Positions 20,377 through 28,581 of a DNA stretch of 64,000 nt are shown one piece after another. Below the pieces are notes generated by a model. It had not been told where the DNA came from. It saw nothing but the letters and a program-made list of their open reading frames with translations, and did no database searches. How positions within the stretch are numbered: position 1 is the first letter of the stretch; each line of letters opens with the position of its first letter. Source of the stretch: Methylocystis rosea (GTDB taxonomy: Bacteria; Pseudomonadota; Alphaproteobacteria; Rhizobiales; Beijerinckiaceae); assembly GCF_003855495.1 (NCBI RefSeq), contig NZ_CP034086.1, forward strand, positions 3,571,501 through 3,635,500, given 5' to 3'. The position numbers and the translations under genes are program-made.

Positions 20377-21237
20377 GTGCAGTTAGGCGGCATACCCCGC
20401 TGCGGTTCCTTCGCGATGTGGGTCGTCGCTAGCTTACTGTCCGGCTGCGCAACTGCGCCGCTTGTCCAAGGTGTTGGTCTGTCGTCATACGAGGGTCTGA
20501 CTCCCTCTGATGGCCTGGTCACGAAGTCGCGCTTTCAAATAAGGAAGGAGCGTGTCATGGCGGCAAAAACGATCAAGATCGCGCCGACAGCTTTCCCGCC
20601 TACCGTCGCGCCGACGTTGTCGAACGAACAGCGGGCGCTCGTAGCGAATGCTGTGGATCGCGCTCTGTGTGTCAGCCTCAGCGATCGCTTCGATGTGGTC
20701 TCGTTGGATGCGCCAGCTGACTTGACCGTACGCGCCGGCGTTACCCAGGCGACGGAGACCAACGAAGTTGCGGCGGGCCTCTCAGTTGCGACTTCAGTTG
20801 GCACAAATTTTATTGATTTTGGCACGAGTGTTCCGATTCCGGTACCGCGCATTCCGTTTGGGTTGGGAGATCTTTCTATTGAAGCTGAAGCAGTTGACCG
20901 TTCTGGCCGACAGCAAGCAGCCATGCTTTGGGGTCGAGGCGCAACGGTCTTCTTCAGCTCGCCCAGGGTGTCAAAGGCGAGTGATGCTTACGATTTAGCG
21001 GACGCGTTTGGCGATGACTTTGCAAATTTGCTCGTCAAGGGCGAGAGCCCCTTCAACGCCACTGGCATCGATATTCCCTCTTGGCAAAAAATCCACTCGA
21101 CGATGGGCTTGGCTCCGAAGTATGCGGCGTGTGAGAACTATGGCCGCTATCCAGGCATTGCGGGTTTTGTCGGCGGCCAACTCGGGTTGCCACCTGAATG
21201 GACCGATCAAGGCGCAAACAGCACTCCAACGCTGTAA
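20377..21237 (+). CDS. DUF3313-like lipoprotein
   Basis: The protein has a lipobox (VASLLSGC) followed by a mature part with LSSYEGLTPSDGLV and KTIKIAPTAFPP, features like those of DUF3313 envelope lipoproteins. The start is uncertain: a GTG at 20377 gives a short signal sequence, while the ATG at 20416 leaves only nine residues before the Cys; the frame is open further upstream. The function of the family is unknown. It sits between the patatin lipoprotein and the outer-membrane channel, as part of an envelope-related gene group. Confidence 0.7.
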   Translation: MQLGGIPRCGSFAMWVVASLLSGCATAPLVQGVGLSSYEGLTPSDGLVTKSRFQIRKERVMAAKTIKIAPTAFPPTVAPTLSNEQRALVANAVDRALCVSLSDRFDVVSLDAPADLTVRAGVTQATETNEVAAGLSVATSVGTNFIDFGTSVPIPVPRIPFGLGDLSIEAEAVDRSGRQQAAMLWGRGATVFFSSPRVSKASDAYDLADAFGDDFANLLVKGESPFNATGIDIPSWQKIHSTMGLAPKYAACENYGRYPGIAGFVGGQLGLPPEWTDQGANSTPTL

Positions 21238-21467
21238 CAAATTGGTCTGTGCAGTGGTGAGACGCCCGCTACCCGTCCTCTTCCTTTCAGCGCGAATTTC
21301 GATTCGCGCGTGAACGCGAAATGTGCGGTTGCTCCGTCAAGCGATCGCGGAATGAGAACGAGACAGCGGCCCCGGGCACAGCCTCTGTGGGCGTCCATCC
21401 ATCATGAGGGGGAGCGCCGCTGGATCTCCGCATTGTCGACCAACAAATGATCTGCGCCGGAGTTCCG

Positions 21468-22979
21468 ATGCCCGTTCATGTTATGCATTACCGTCGCTGC
21501 GACCCGCGCCTGACGCTGCTATTCGCCGTTCTCTCGAGTTCGATGTTCGCCGGCTGCGCCGTAGGCCCTGACTACGATCAACCTGCTGTGGACCTCCCAC
21601 GCAGATGGAGCAACGCTGACAGCGGCGACGCCCAACGCCCCGCCCAGCTCTCGCAATGGTGGACTCGCCTCAACGACCCTCTCTTGAACACGCTGGTGTC
21701 GCAAGCGGTCGATGCCAACTTCTCTGTTGAGACCGCCAAGGCCCGTGTAAGAGAAGCCCGCGCGCTCGTGAGCCAAGAAGCCGCGAATCTTCTTCCTGTC
21801 GGAGACGGCGTCGCTTCCGCCAACAGACTGCGAACCCCAGCGGTCGACGCCATACCGGCCAAAATATCCTCGGCGTATCGGTCCGGCTTCGACGCGAGCT
21901 GGGAGATCGATCTCTTCGGCGGGCTACGCAGAAGCGTTGAAGGCGCCCAATACGGAGCGGACGCCGCGGAAGAGGATCTGCGCAACACCCTACTCGTGCT
22001 GATTGGCGATGTTGCGCTGAACTACAGCCTGGCGCGGGCGTATCAGGCGCGCGCCGCGCTGGCGCGGAGAGCCGCGAAGTCACAACGAGAATCGGCGAAG
22101 TTGACGCGGTCGAAATACGATGCGGGCGTGGCAACGACTGCGGATGTCGCGAATGCCGAGGCGCTGGCCGCGTCGACAGAAGCCGATATCCCTTCGTTTG
22201 AAATCGACGCGGCGCGAGCTGTGCACCGGCTCGGTGTTCTGCTGGGCAAGTCACCTTCAGCATTGATCGGACAAATGAAAAATGGGGGCCTTATCTCACG
22301 GCCGAAAATGCCGCTGCCTGTCGGCGTTCCGGCTGACGTCCTCCTGACGCGCCCGGACGTGCGAAGGGCCGAGCGGCAGCTCGCTCAGGCCACGGCGAGA
22401 ATCGGCGTCGCGGAAGCCGCGCGCTATCCCTCCGTCAGCCTGACCGGCAACATCGCGACCGAAGCGCTAGACATCAATGATCTCGCAAGAAAATCGTCGC
22501 TCGCTTGGGCGATCGGTCCGAGGCTCACTGTTCCAATCCTGCGCGCCGGGCAGCTCAAGGCCGTGGCCGATGCTGCGCGGGCGCGCCGCGATGCGTCTTT
22601 CGCTAATTTTCAGTCGCTGGTTCTAATCGCGATGGAGGATGTCGAGAATGCGATCGTGTCTCTCTCACAGCAACGTATCCGCAGCGGCAAATTAGCTTCA
22701 GCCGTTGCCTCTTATCGGACGGCGGCGGACGCCGCTCGGACGCAGTTCGAGACTGGTTCCACCACCTATCTCGAACTCTTGGACGCGCAGCGCGCTCTCT
22801 ACGCCGCCGAAGGAAAACTCATCGACAGCCGACTCGCAACCGTCGCGGCCTATATTGCCCTTAACAAGTCTCTTGGCGGCGGATGGACAGGGGTGGTTAA
22901 TACACAGGCGCCTCTGAACATCGACCAGCGGAACGGCCCGCGCATTGCTACAACCCGCATATTCGGGAACGAGCGCTGA
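21468..22979 (+). CDS. NodT/OprM-family outer-membrane efflux lipoprotein
   Basis: This TolC-like channel completes a tripartite RND pump. A signal peptide with lipobox (SSSMFAGC, then AVGPDYDQP) is followed by two outer-membrane-efflux repeats; typical elements are WWTRLNDPLLNTLV, ANLLPVGDG, FDASWEIDLFGG and RPDVRRAERQLAQATARIGVAEAARYPSVSL. It has about 500 residues, as usual. The ATG at 21468 is chosen for a GGAG five bases upstream; 21447 is also possible. It is most likely partner to the pump at 14882-17965 even though about 3.5 kb of other genes lie between. Confidence 0.92.
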   Translation: MPVHVMHYRRCDPRLTLLFAVLSSSMFAGCAVGPDYDQPAVDLPRRWSNADSGDAQRPAQLSQWWTRLNDPLLNTLVSQAVDANFSVETAKARVREARALVSQEAANLLPVGDGVASANRLRTPAVDAIPAKISSAYRSGFDASWEIDLFGGLRRSVEGAQYGADAAEEDLRNTLLVLIGDVALNYSLARAYQARAALARRAAKSQRESAKLTRSKYDAGVATTADVANAEALAASTEADIPSFEIDAARAVHRLGVLLGKSPSALIGQMKNGGLISRPKMPLPVGVPADVLLTRPDVRRAERQLAQATARIGVAEAARYPSVSLTGNIATEALDINDLARKSSLAWAIGPRLTVPILRAGQLKAVADAARARRDASFANFQSLVLIAMEDVENAIVSLSQQRIRSGKLASAVASYRTAADAARTQFETGSTTYLELLDAQRALYAAEGKLIDSRLATVAAYIALNKSLGGGWTGVVNTQAPLNIDQRNGPRIATTRIFGNER

Positions 22980-23169
22980 AGTTGCGAGTTTTGGCTCGTC
23001 CGCGCCAAATTGATGCGCCGCTTCAAAGTGCTGCCGCGAGGACGGCGAGCGGGTTCCGGCATTCCCCGCTGCGCTTAGGTCGTTCGGAACTGACCGTACG
23101 ACGATCGACAGGCGCGTTCCGCCCGCTTTCCTTATCTGACCGACTTCGCCCGCATAGACCGGATGCAAA

Positions 23170-23583
23170 TTGAATCGCATCTGGCGAATGACCCTTCCGA
23201 AGGCGCGGACTCGAAGTCTCACAGATCGCCTGGTCGACGGCTATCGCGCCACGTCTCATTGGGTCACCAAGCCGCTGTTGCCCGTTTTCGGGGCGACGCC
23301 GACCGAAGGCCGTTTCGTGCGTGATCGAAACAGGATCACGGCGGAAGGGGTCACCGCCGGTTTGGACTTCGCGCTCTCCCTCGTCGCGGAGTTACGGGAT
23401 CGCAAATATGCCGAAGGCGTTCAGCTCTTGGCGCAATATGCGCCGGTGCCCCCTTTTAACGCCGGCGAGCCTGGAACGGCGCCAGAGCCAGTCACGACAA
23501 TGATCGACAATATGTTTGTCGGCCTCAAGGAGGAAATGCGCGGCGCCGCAGCAGCAGCCTATGCAAGATCGAAAGGACTCTGA
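23170..23583 (+). pseudogene. 5'-truncated DJ-1/PfpI family gene
   Basis: From about residue 22 the frame shows the C-terminal part of a DJ-1/PfpI (isonitrile-hydratase-like) protein: GYRATSHW, VFGATPTEGRFVRDRNRI, GVTAGLDFALSLVAEL and YAPVPPF. The N-terminal half with the nucleophile Cys is missing and no matching sequence was seen just upstream. What remains cannot be a functional enzyme. It marks the right side of the efflux block, about 200 bases before the second 77-bp repeat. Confidence 0.75.
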
Positions 23584-23787
23584 GGGAAACAAGCGAACAA
23601 AAAACGACCCCTGGCTCCGAAGCCGTTCATGGGAAACGCGCGTTCCTTCAGACGACATCATTCCCACGAACGAACGCGATCGGTTCTGCGGCGTAGGTCT
23701 GGACAAAGCGTCATAGCGGCATACGTTTCGCACGATGCTACCGCAAGCTATATCGTACTATAGTGAAAGATATCGCGCTCCAGAGGA

Positions 23788-23864
23788 GTAGCGGAGGAGC
23801 GCTACCGCCTTTCCCCACAACGCCTAAATATACGCTATTGTCTTCGGTCGTGCGCTTGATTTTC
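23788..23864 (+). repeat. 77-bp direct repeat, right copy
   Basis: This copy has the same orientation as 11094-11170 with four substitutions. It also begins with GTAGCG-GAGGAG-CGCTAC (23788-23805). The differences between copies show they are not a very recent duplication. Confidence 0.85.
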
Positions 23865-24191
23865 TGAGCTCCTCGACGCTTCTCTCCGACTGTTTCCGCG
23901 ATAGCAAAAAATTCTGGGCGCTAGCTTCGTTGCTTCGTTGCCGCTCTGTGGCGCGCGCTTTTTGGGGGCGATCCATTGGTCGCCTCTGCGATGGCGTTGG
24001 CGTGAAAGCGCCCGGCCAGCCGCCCCGACTGAATGATGAGCATCACAAGGCGGCTCGTCGCCGTAATCGCGAACGGACCGATGCCGGCGATTCACGGCGT
24101 CGTGCGTTGGCGGCTGAGCGTAGCGAAACATCTTTCGCTGAAATTGTGTGCGACGTTCGGCAACTTTAAAATCGAAAATATTAATGATATT

Positions 24192-24226
24192 AATCACATA
24201 ATATCCATAGTGTATATTATGTGATT
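24192..24226. repeat. Inverted repeat with 13-bp perfect arms
   Basis: The arms AATCACATAATAT (24192-24204) and ATATTATGTGATT (24214-24226) are perfect reverse complements around a 9-base spacer. It lies about 70 bases beyond the stop of the minus-strand kinase operon. It may be a terminator for that operon (the minus strand runs into AT-rich sequence), an operator, or the end of a lost element. Confidence 0.7.
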
Positions 24227-24293
24227 CACCGACTTCAGCGTCTTTGCCGCCGCATTAGCCCCAACCATCCCATAACGTCGCGCCGCGCGACCG

Positions 24294-25367
24294 TCAGTCG
24301 ATAACGACAATCGGATGGCCCCTGTGTTGTGGCAGGCCGGGAAAGCGCGAATAGCAGATCTGACGGTTGCTCGACTCGTTTGGCCGACGCGTTCCGTAGA
24401 CGCTTTCCATACTGAAGAATGTTTGTCCGTGGGCATCGGTCGCGAATCCGCTATATCCATTCTGGATGAGCCGGTGGACGCTGCCCTCTGTCCTATCAAC
24501 GTTGATGTAGCAGAGTTTCGCGCAATCTGCCACGAGGTCGTCAGCAGAGGGACGAGCGGCAAGGTCGTAATCGAGGCACCGCTCAACAATCACCTGAAGT
24601 TTGGATGCAAGAGGCTGGAATTGTGAGTTCGCGGTCATGAACGCAGGCCATGGCTTCCGCGTCCGGTTCTTGACATTGACGGCTGCATCGAGAAATACGC
24701 CGAACGGAAAATCGCCTGCCAGAATACGAAACATCAAAGCGCCGAGTGACCAGATGTCTGCTTCCTTGCCGGGGTGATCCCCTTTCCGGCGGAACATCAT
24801 TTCAGGTGCCATATAAGGCAACGCCCCCTTGATGGTACCCGACGTCGAGCGAGTTAAATCCCCGTCATCTTGCGCCGCGAGAGCGAACACTTCCTCGGTC
24901 AAGGTGGCTATTCCGAAGTCCGTGATCTTCAATTCATGGAGATTGACGCCCATTTCGACTATTATGTTGCTGGGCTTCAGATCACGATGGACCACACCGG
25001 CGTGATGGGATGCGGCCACGCCTTTCGCTAGGTGACTAAGGACGCGTGCTCCGAGGTGCGGATCTATAGCCCCGAACCGCACAAGCTTTTCCTCTAAAGT
25101 TTGCCCTTCGACGTACTCTTCGACTAAAAATGGCTGACCGGCCTCTTCGAAATAATCGTATGTCTTGGCGACGTTATGATGATTGACACGCGCCGCGATG
25201 ACGGCGCTTTGGCTGAATCGTTTCACTTGCTGACCCGGCTGCGGGGTCTTTACCGCGACATCAATTTCCAACAGTGTATCGCGAGCAAGATAAACATCCT
25301 GCATGCCGCCACGGCCGATGTGTCGGACAACATTATACCGCCCGGAGACTATATCGCCCGACTTCAT
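24294..25367 (-). CDS. Serine/threonine protein kinase (second kinase of operon)
   Basis: This is a Hanks-type kinase with a glycine-rich loop (GRGGMQDVYLARD), the VAIK-like lysine in DVAVKTPQ, the catalytic loop HRDLKPSNII, the metal-binding DFG in ITDFGIA and the APE motif in PYMAPEMM. The kinase domain fills about residues 8-290. The remaining 65 residues have no transmembrane helix or recognised domain. It starts inside the stop of the preceding kinase gene (4-base overlap), as third gene of a phosphatase-kinase-kinase operon. Confidence 0.92.
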   Translation of the reverse strand: MKSGDIVSGRYNVVRHIGRGGMQDVYLARDTLLEIDVAVKTPQPGQQVKRFSQSAVIAARVNHHNVAKTYDYFEEAGQPFLVEEYVEGQTLEEKLVRFGAIDPHLGARVLSHLAKGVAASHHAGVVHRDLKPSNIIVEMGVNLHELKITDFGIATLTEEVFALAAQDDGDLTRSTSGTIKGALPYMAPEMMFRRKGDHPGKEADIWSLGALMFRILAGDFPFGVFLDAAVNVKNRTRKPWPAFMTANSQFQPLASKLQVIVERCLDYDLAARPSADDLVADCAKLCYINVDRTEGSVHRLIQNGYSGFATDAHGQTFFSMESVYGTRRPNESSNRQICYSRFPGLPQHRGHPIVVID

Positions 25368-26416
25368 GGCATCACCTCAGGAGTCGATACATCGAATGTC
25401 ACGAACCGCCGGGCTTGCCCAGGGTTGCCAAACGTTATTACGCAACACCCTGGAACAACATCACCGACTCTTGCGGGGGAATTATTGAGAAAGACAGCGC
25501 CTGTCACGTTGATAACGACGAACTCTGTCCCGTTGTACTCGACTCCGATAGAACCCATCGTACTTGCGTTAACGTTTATCTTTCGGCTTTTACGATCCAG
25601 ATGATGCGTCACACCGCCAAAGACAACAAGCGCTCGATGCTGATTTTCGACGAGTTGCTGCTGCAGAACGAACTGAACCTCGGCCATGCGCGGCCTTCTG
25701 GCTGGGTTGCGGGCAAGACATCTATGCACGAGGGAAACCGTTGGCGCTGATAGACCCGGCAAACTCGCGGAGAGCGCTGGTAAGGAGATCGGCTGAGGCG
25801 GCTGTTGGGCTAGTTCCGCCGGTGGCCTCGTGCTCAGCAAGGCCAATGCGGTCGCGCCAAACGCGTAAACATCGATTGACGCGTCGAAACTAATCGTCTT
25901 GTCGCTCCAGAGTTCAGGTGCCATGAACACAGGAGTGCCGATGATACTTCTGGTAATTGCCGCGTCCGACGACCGCGCAAGCCCGAAATCGATGATCTTG
26001 ATGACGCCTTCCCTGTCTAGGCGAATATTGTTCGGTTTTATATCTCGATGGATGACGCCGGCTTCGTGAATATCACGCATGCCACATGCGATCTGCCACA
26101 ACGTATGAATATAGTTGCGGTTCGGTTTGAAGGAGCCGATTTGGAGGTTTTCGCCGTCAATAAACTCCAGAACGATTGCAGTTTCAGGCTGGCGTCTGTC
26201 GGTCAATTGGACTACGTCGTACAGCTGAACGACGTGCTTCGAGCGCAGTTTAGCGAGAGCCTTTTGCTCATCCAGTAATCGACGCTCTTCGATTCCTTTT
26301 TGAAGGCGCTTGATGATGACGGGGCGTTGCAGATGCGTGTCTACGCATTCCATGATTTCGCCCATGCCGCCGGCGGCGGTGGCACCCGTGAGCGTATATC
26401 TACCGGCTATCGTCAT
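25364..26416 (-). CDS. Serine/threonine protein kinase (first kinase of operon)
   Basis: This Hanks-type kinase has a glycine loop GATAAGGMGEIMECVD, the catalytic lysine in PVIIKRL, the loop HRDIKPNNIRL, DFG in IIDFGLA and APE in VFMAPELW. After the kinase domain (about 1-265) comes an 85-residue beta-rich C-terminal domain. It contains an Ile/Val-rich stretch and an NNSPARVGD turn that recalls an FHA-like fold, but the match is weak. It overlaps the PP2C gene by 17 bases and the next kinase by 4, so the three proteins are made together. Confidence 0.92.
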   Translation of the reverse strand: MTIAGRYTLTGATAAGGMGEIMECVDTHLQRPVIIKRLQKGIEERRLLDEQKALAKLRSKHVVQLYDVVQLTDRRQPETAIVLEFIDGENLQIGSFKPNRNYIHTLWQIACGMRDIHEAGVIHRDIKPNNIRLDREGVIKIIDFGLARSSDAAITRSIIGTPVFMAPELWSDKTISFDASIDVYAFGATALALLSTRPPAELAQQPPQPISLPALSASLPGLSAPTVSLVHRCLARNPARRPRMAEVQFVLQQQLVENQHRALVVFGGVTHHLDRKSRKINVNASTMGSIGVEYNGTEFVVINVTGAVFLNNSPARVGDVVPGCCVITFGNPGQARRFVTFDVSTPEVMP

Positions 26417-27506
26417 CGCCGTCCTTTATATCCGGGGATTTTTCAATCTGGATTTCGAGTTGAACATCCTCCTTCCGAGGTCTGGGATCCTGCCCAGTCT
26501 TTTTTGAGGGTCGACGCGCTCCCTTACGTCCCTTCCGATATGCGCCCTGCTTTTCAGCATCCGCTTTGATTGGAGCGACCTCTGGCGCTGCTACAGCCTG
26601 AGGCCGGGGCGTTTCACTGACATCGCAGACCCAACTGATCGCCATTGTGCCGAACGGGTCCCATATTTGGATGCCCCCGTCTTGGCCTCTAGCAGCCTGC
26701 GTCGACAACGCCTGCAAATCGATCAGGGCTATAGATGCGTTGTCATGGCCGCCGCACCAACGGGCCAAGGCCGATAATCTGTCGGACGCAGCTTTCTGTT
26801 CTGGCGCGTGGAAGAGAACGCTGGCGAGTGTGTCGGCGTCAATATAGTGAATCCCATCGGTGGTAAGGGCCAGCTCCATGGCGCCCGTAGGAACGGACCG
26901 AATGTGTGGACGCATGCCTGCGCCCATCCCAACGAACTGAAGCAGTTCGCGACCGTGACCGCCAACGGCTTCTTCGAGGGAATCGTCTACCGTTAAGCGC
27001 TCTACCTTCACGCCCTTGCCGCACGCGTAAATTCTGCTGTCGCCGAGATTGATGATGACGGGAGACGCTCCTGCGTCGAATAGCAGGGCGGAGAGAGTGG
27101 CCCCCCCTCGCCCGCCAGCGAACGCATAGACTGCATCATTAGCGTGGGCGATGGCGGCGGCTGCACGCTGTTCCAATCCTTGATGCCTGTGACGCACCAA
27201 GGCATAGAAAAACGATGAAATCGCCAAGGTAGCACATTTCCCGCCATCCCTCATCCCGCCCATGCCATCGGCGACCACGACCGCGATAATAGGCTGGCTG
27301 CCTTGCTTTGCGCTTAGGCGTAGGGCTGCAACTCGGTCCTGATTTTCCTCTCGCTGGAGCCCAATGTCGGTGGCGAGGATGGCAGGAAAATCGAAGCATT
27401 GATTTTGAGCTCGGTCCGGGACAGATCTCGACAACCAAGTTGCCACTGTTTCCTGAAAGGCGTCGCCGCGACTGGCCGGTGACGTCTCCGAAATGCTTTG
27501 CGTCAT
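26400..27506 (-). CDS. PP2C-family protein phosphatase with basic C-terminal tail
   Basis: This is a metal-dependent Ser/Thr phosphatase. The PP2C motifs are in order: GLQREENQDRV, VVADGMGGMRDGG, GGATLSALLF, INLGDSRIYACG, LTTDGIHY and GGHDNASIALI. The phosphatase domain ends near residue 265. A roughly 100-residue tail follows, rich in Arg/Lys/Pro (RKGRKGARRPSKK), perhaps a docking or nucleic-acid-binding segment. It is the first gene of the operon and would oppose the two kinases encoded downstream. Confidence 0.92.
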   Translation of the reverse strand: MTQSISETSPASRGDAFQETVATWLSRSVPDRAQNQCFDFPAILATDIGLQREENQDRVAALRLSAKQGSQPIIAVVVADGMGGMRDGGKCATLAISSFFYALVRHRHQGLEQRAAAAIAHANDAVYAFAGGRGGATLSALLFDAGASPVIINLGDSRIYACGKGVKVERLTVDDSLEEAVGGHGRELLQFVGMGAGMRPHIRSVPTGAMELALTTDGIHYIDADTLASVLFHAPEQKAASDRLSALARWCGGHDNASIALIDLQALSTQAARGQDGGIQIWDPFGTMAISWVCDVSETPRPQAVAAPEVAPIKADAEKQGAYRKGRKGARRPSKKTGQDPRPRKEDVQLEIQIEKSPDIKDGDDDSR

Positions 27507-27596
27507 CTAGTCAACTCATCTCTTCGCCCTGGGCTGTTCAAGTCCTCTTAGCAGGCGTACGATGAAGCACACCGATGGACCGCGACAGTCAGCGGC

Positions 27597-27920
27597 CTAC
27601 GCGAGGACTTTAAGCCCATGCTTTTGAACCACGGTAAGCAGCTTGAGCGCCATCCCGCTCGGCCTTTTGGCACCGGTCTCCCACTTCTCGACCGTGCTTT
27701 CGCTCGTGTTGAGGTAGCGGGCGAACACGGGCTGGCTGACATTGTTCGCTTCGCGGAGTTGTTTGATCTGCGCGGGCTCGATTTCTGTCGGGACGACTAG
27801 GTGGCGCGCATCGAAGTCGCGCATCGTCGCCTTGTCGAGCGCGCCGATTTTGTGAAGCATGGCCGCAGACGAATGGATCGCCTCGGACACATCGCTCTTG
27901 AACCTACTTTTCGTCGCCAT
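27597..27920 (-). CDS. HigA-like XRE antitoxin
   Basis: This 107-residue helix-turn-helix protein has its XRE domain in the C-terminal half (IKQLREANNVSQPVFARYLNTSESTVEKWETG), the layout of HigA/RelB-type antitoxins encoded after their toxin. Its start overlaps the toxin gene by 17 bases. It is likely to neutralise the toxin and repress the promoter at 28291-28319, which contains a palindrome. Confidence 0.88.
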   Translation of the reverse strand: MATKSRFKSDVSEAIHSSAAMLHKIGALDKATMRDFDARHLVVPTEIEPAQIKQLREANNVSQPVFARYLNTSESTVEKWETGAKRPSGMALKLLTVVQKHGLKVLA

Positions 27921-28263
27921 GACAAATCTCCGTCAGGTCCTTGTCCTTTAAGAGCTGCGCAATCTGCTTATCATCCAGCGTGGCGTAGCTCTTTGCGAGC
28001 GTGCGGAAGTCTTCTAATTCATCTTCCTCGATATTGGCGCGGTCCTTCTTTGCGAACAAATATTCGTAAATCCAGAATCGACCGCCCTTCGCGAGGATGA
28101 TGCTTCGGTGCCTATTCTTGTTCAGGCGTTTCTTGAAGACGCCACCGCCAAGATCGTCGGCCTGGCCCTTCATCACTTCCTGAATCGCTTGGCACAGCTC
28201 GTCATCCTTGATGCGTGCCTTGCGTGCCGCCTTAGAAAACCAAGCGGTCTTGAACGTCCGCAT
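27904..28263 (-). CDS. RelE/HigB-family toxin
   Basis: This is a small basic protein, MRTFKTAWFSKAARKARI at the N terminus with GGGVFKKRLNKNRHRSII in the middle, typical of the RelE-type toxins of the PF06296 kind that cut mRNA. The ATG at 28263 is chosen because it lies just downstream of the predicted promoter; the open frame extends upstream to 28356 without family similarity. The toxin gene precedes the antitoxin gene, the order usual for HigBA. The acidic C-terminal part (ANIEEDELEDF) is also typical. Confidence 0.88.
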   Translation of the reverse strand: MRTFKTAWFSKAARKARIKDDELCQAIQEVMKGQADDLGGGVFKKRLNKNRHRSIILAKGGRFWIYEYLFAKKDRANIEEDELEDFRTLAKSYATLDDKQIAQLLKDKDLTEICHGDEK

Positions 28264-28290
28264 GGCTTTTTCCGCATCGGGCATATCCGA

Positions 28291-28319
28291 TATGTAGCAC
28301 CGGGTGCTATCGATATCAA
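28291..28319 (-). promoter_or_regulatory. Toxin-antitoxin promoter with internal palindromic operator
   Basis: On the minus strand a -35 TTGATA (28314-28319) and a -10 TACATA (28291-28296) are spaced by 17 bases. The perfect palindrome TAGCACC-G-GGTGCTA (28295-28309) lies almost wholly between the two hexamers. This is the arrangement expected for repression by the toxin-antitoxin complex. Confidence 0.65.
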
Positions 28320-28523
28320 GATGCGAAACGGCGAAATAATCTATGCCGCAGCTCATTCGCCCGACATTTGGATGGACGGCCGCTGACGCGGCCTCGTCCT
28401 CTGCGCTCGGTCGGCTGAAGGCCAGGATGTAAGCGAGTTCTCGTATCTTCGATCGTGCGGCAACGACGCCATATCCGCGCGCGTTTGTTCTTTATCGACA
28501 AAGTGAGAGTTTGGCCCGTTTTC

Positions 28524-28570
28524 CGTGACGGGATGGAAGGTCGCGAGAGAGGCTCGCGGCACCCGTCGCG
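28524..28570 (+). promoter_or_regulatory. Structured 5' leader hairpin before DUF932 gene
   Basis: The outer stem is CGTGACGGG (28524-28532) with CCCGTCGCG (28562-28570). An inner stem is CGCGAG with CTCGCG around an AGAGG loop. The 3' outer arm touches the ribosome-binding site GGAG (28570-28573), 8 bases before the ATG at 28582, so folding could hide it. An equivalent element precedes parB. Confidence 0.6.
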
Positions 28571-28581
28571 GAGTTTTGGTC

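Larger units (their letters stand above)
23584..24293 (+). other. Gene-free interval with direct repeat and AT-rich dyad
   Basis: These 710 bases have no supportable gene. They contain the right 77-bp repeat (23788-23864) and a strong AT-rich inverted repeat (24192-24226). Base composition drops near 24170-24230 compared with the high-GC surroundings. A minus-strand frame at 23835-24197 might be debris of a mobile element, but no transposase motif could be identified. Confidence 0.5.
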
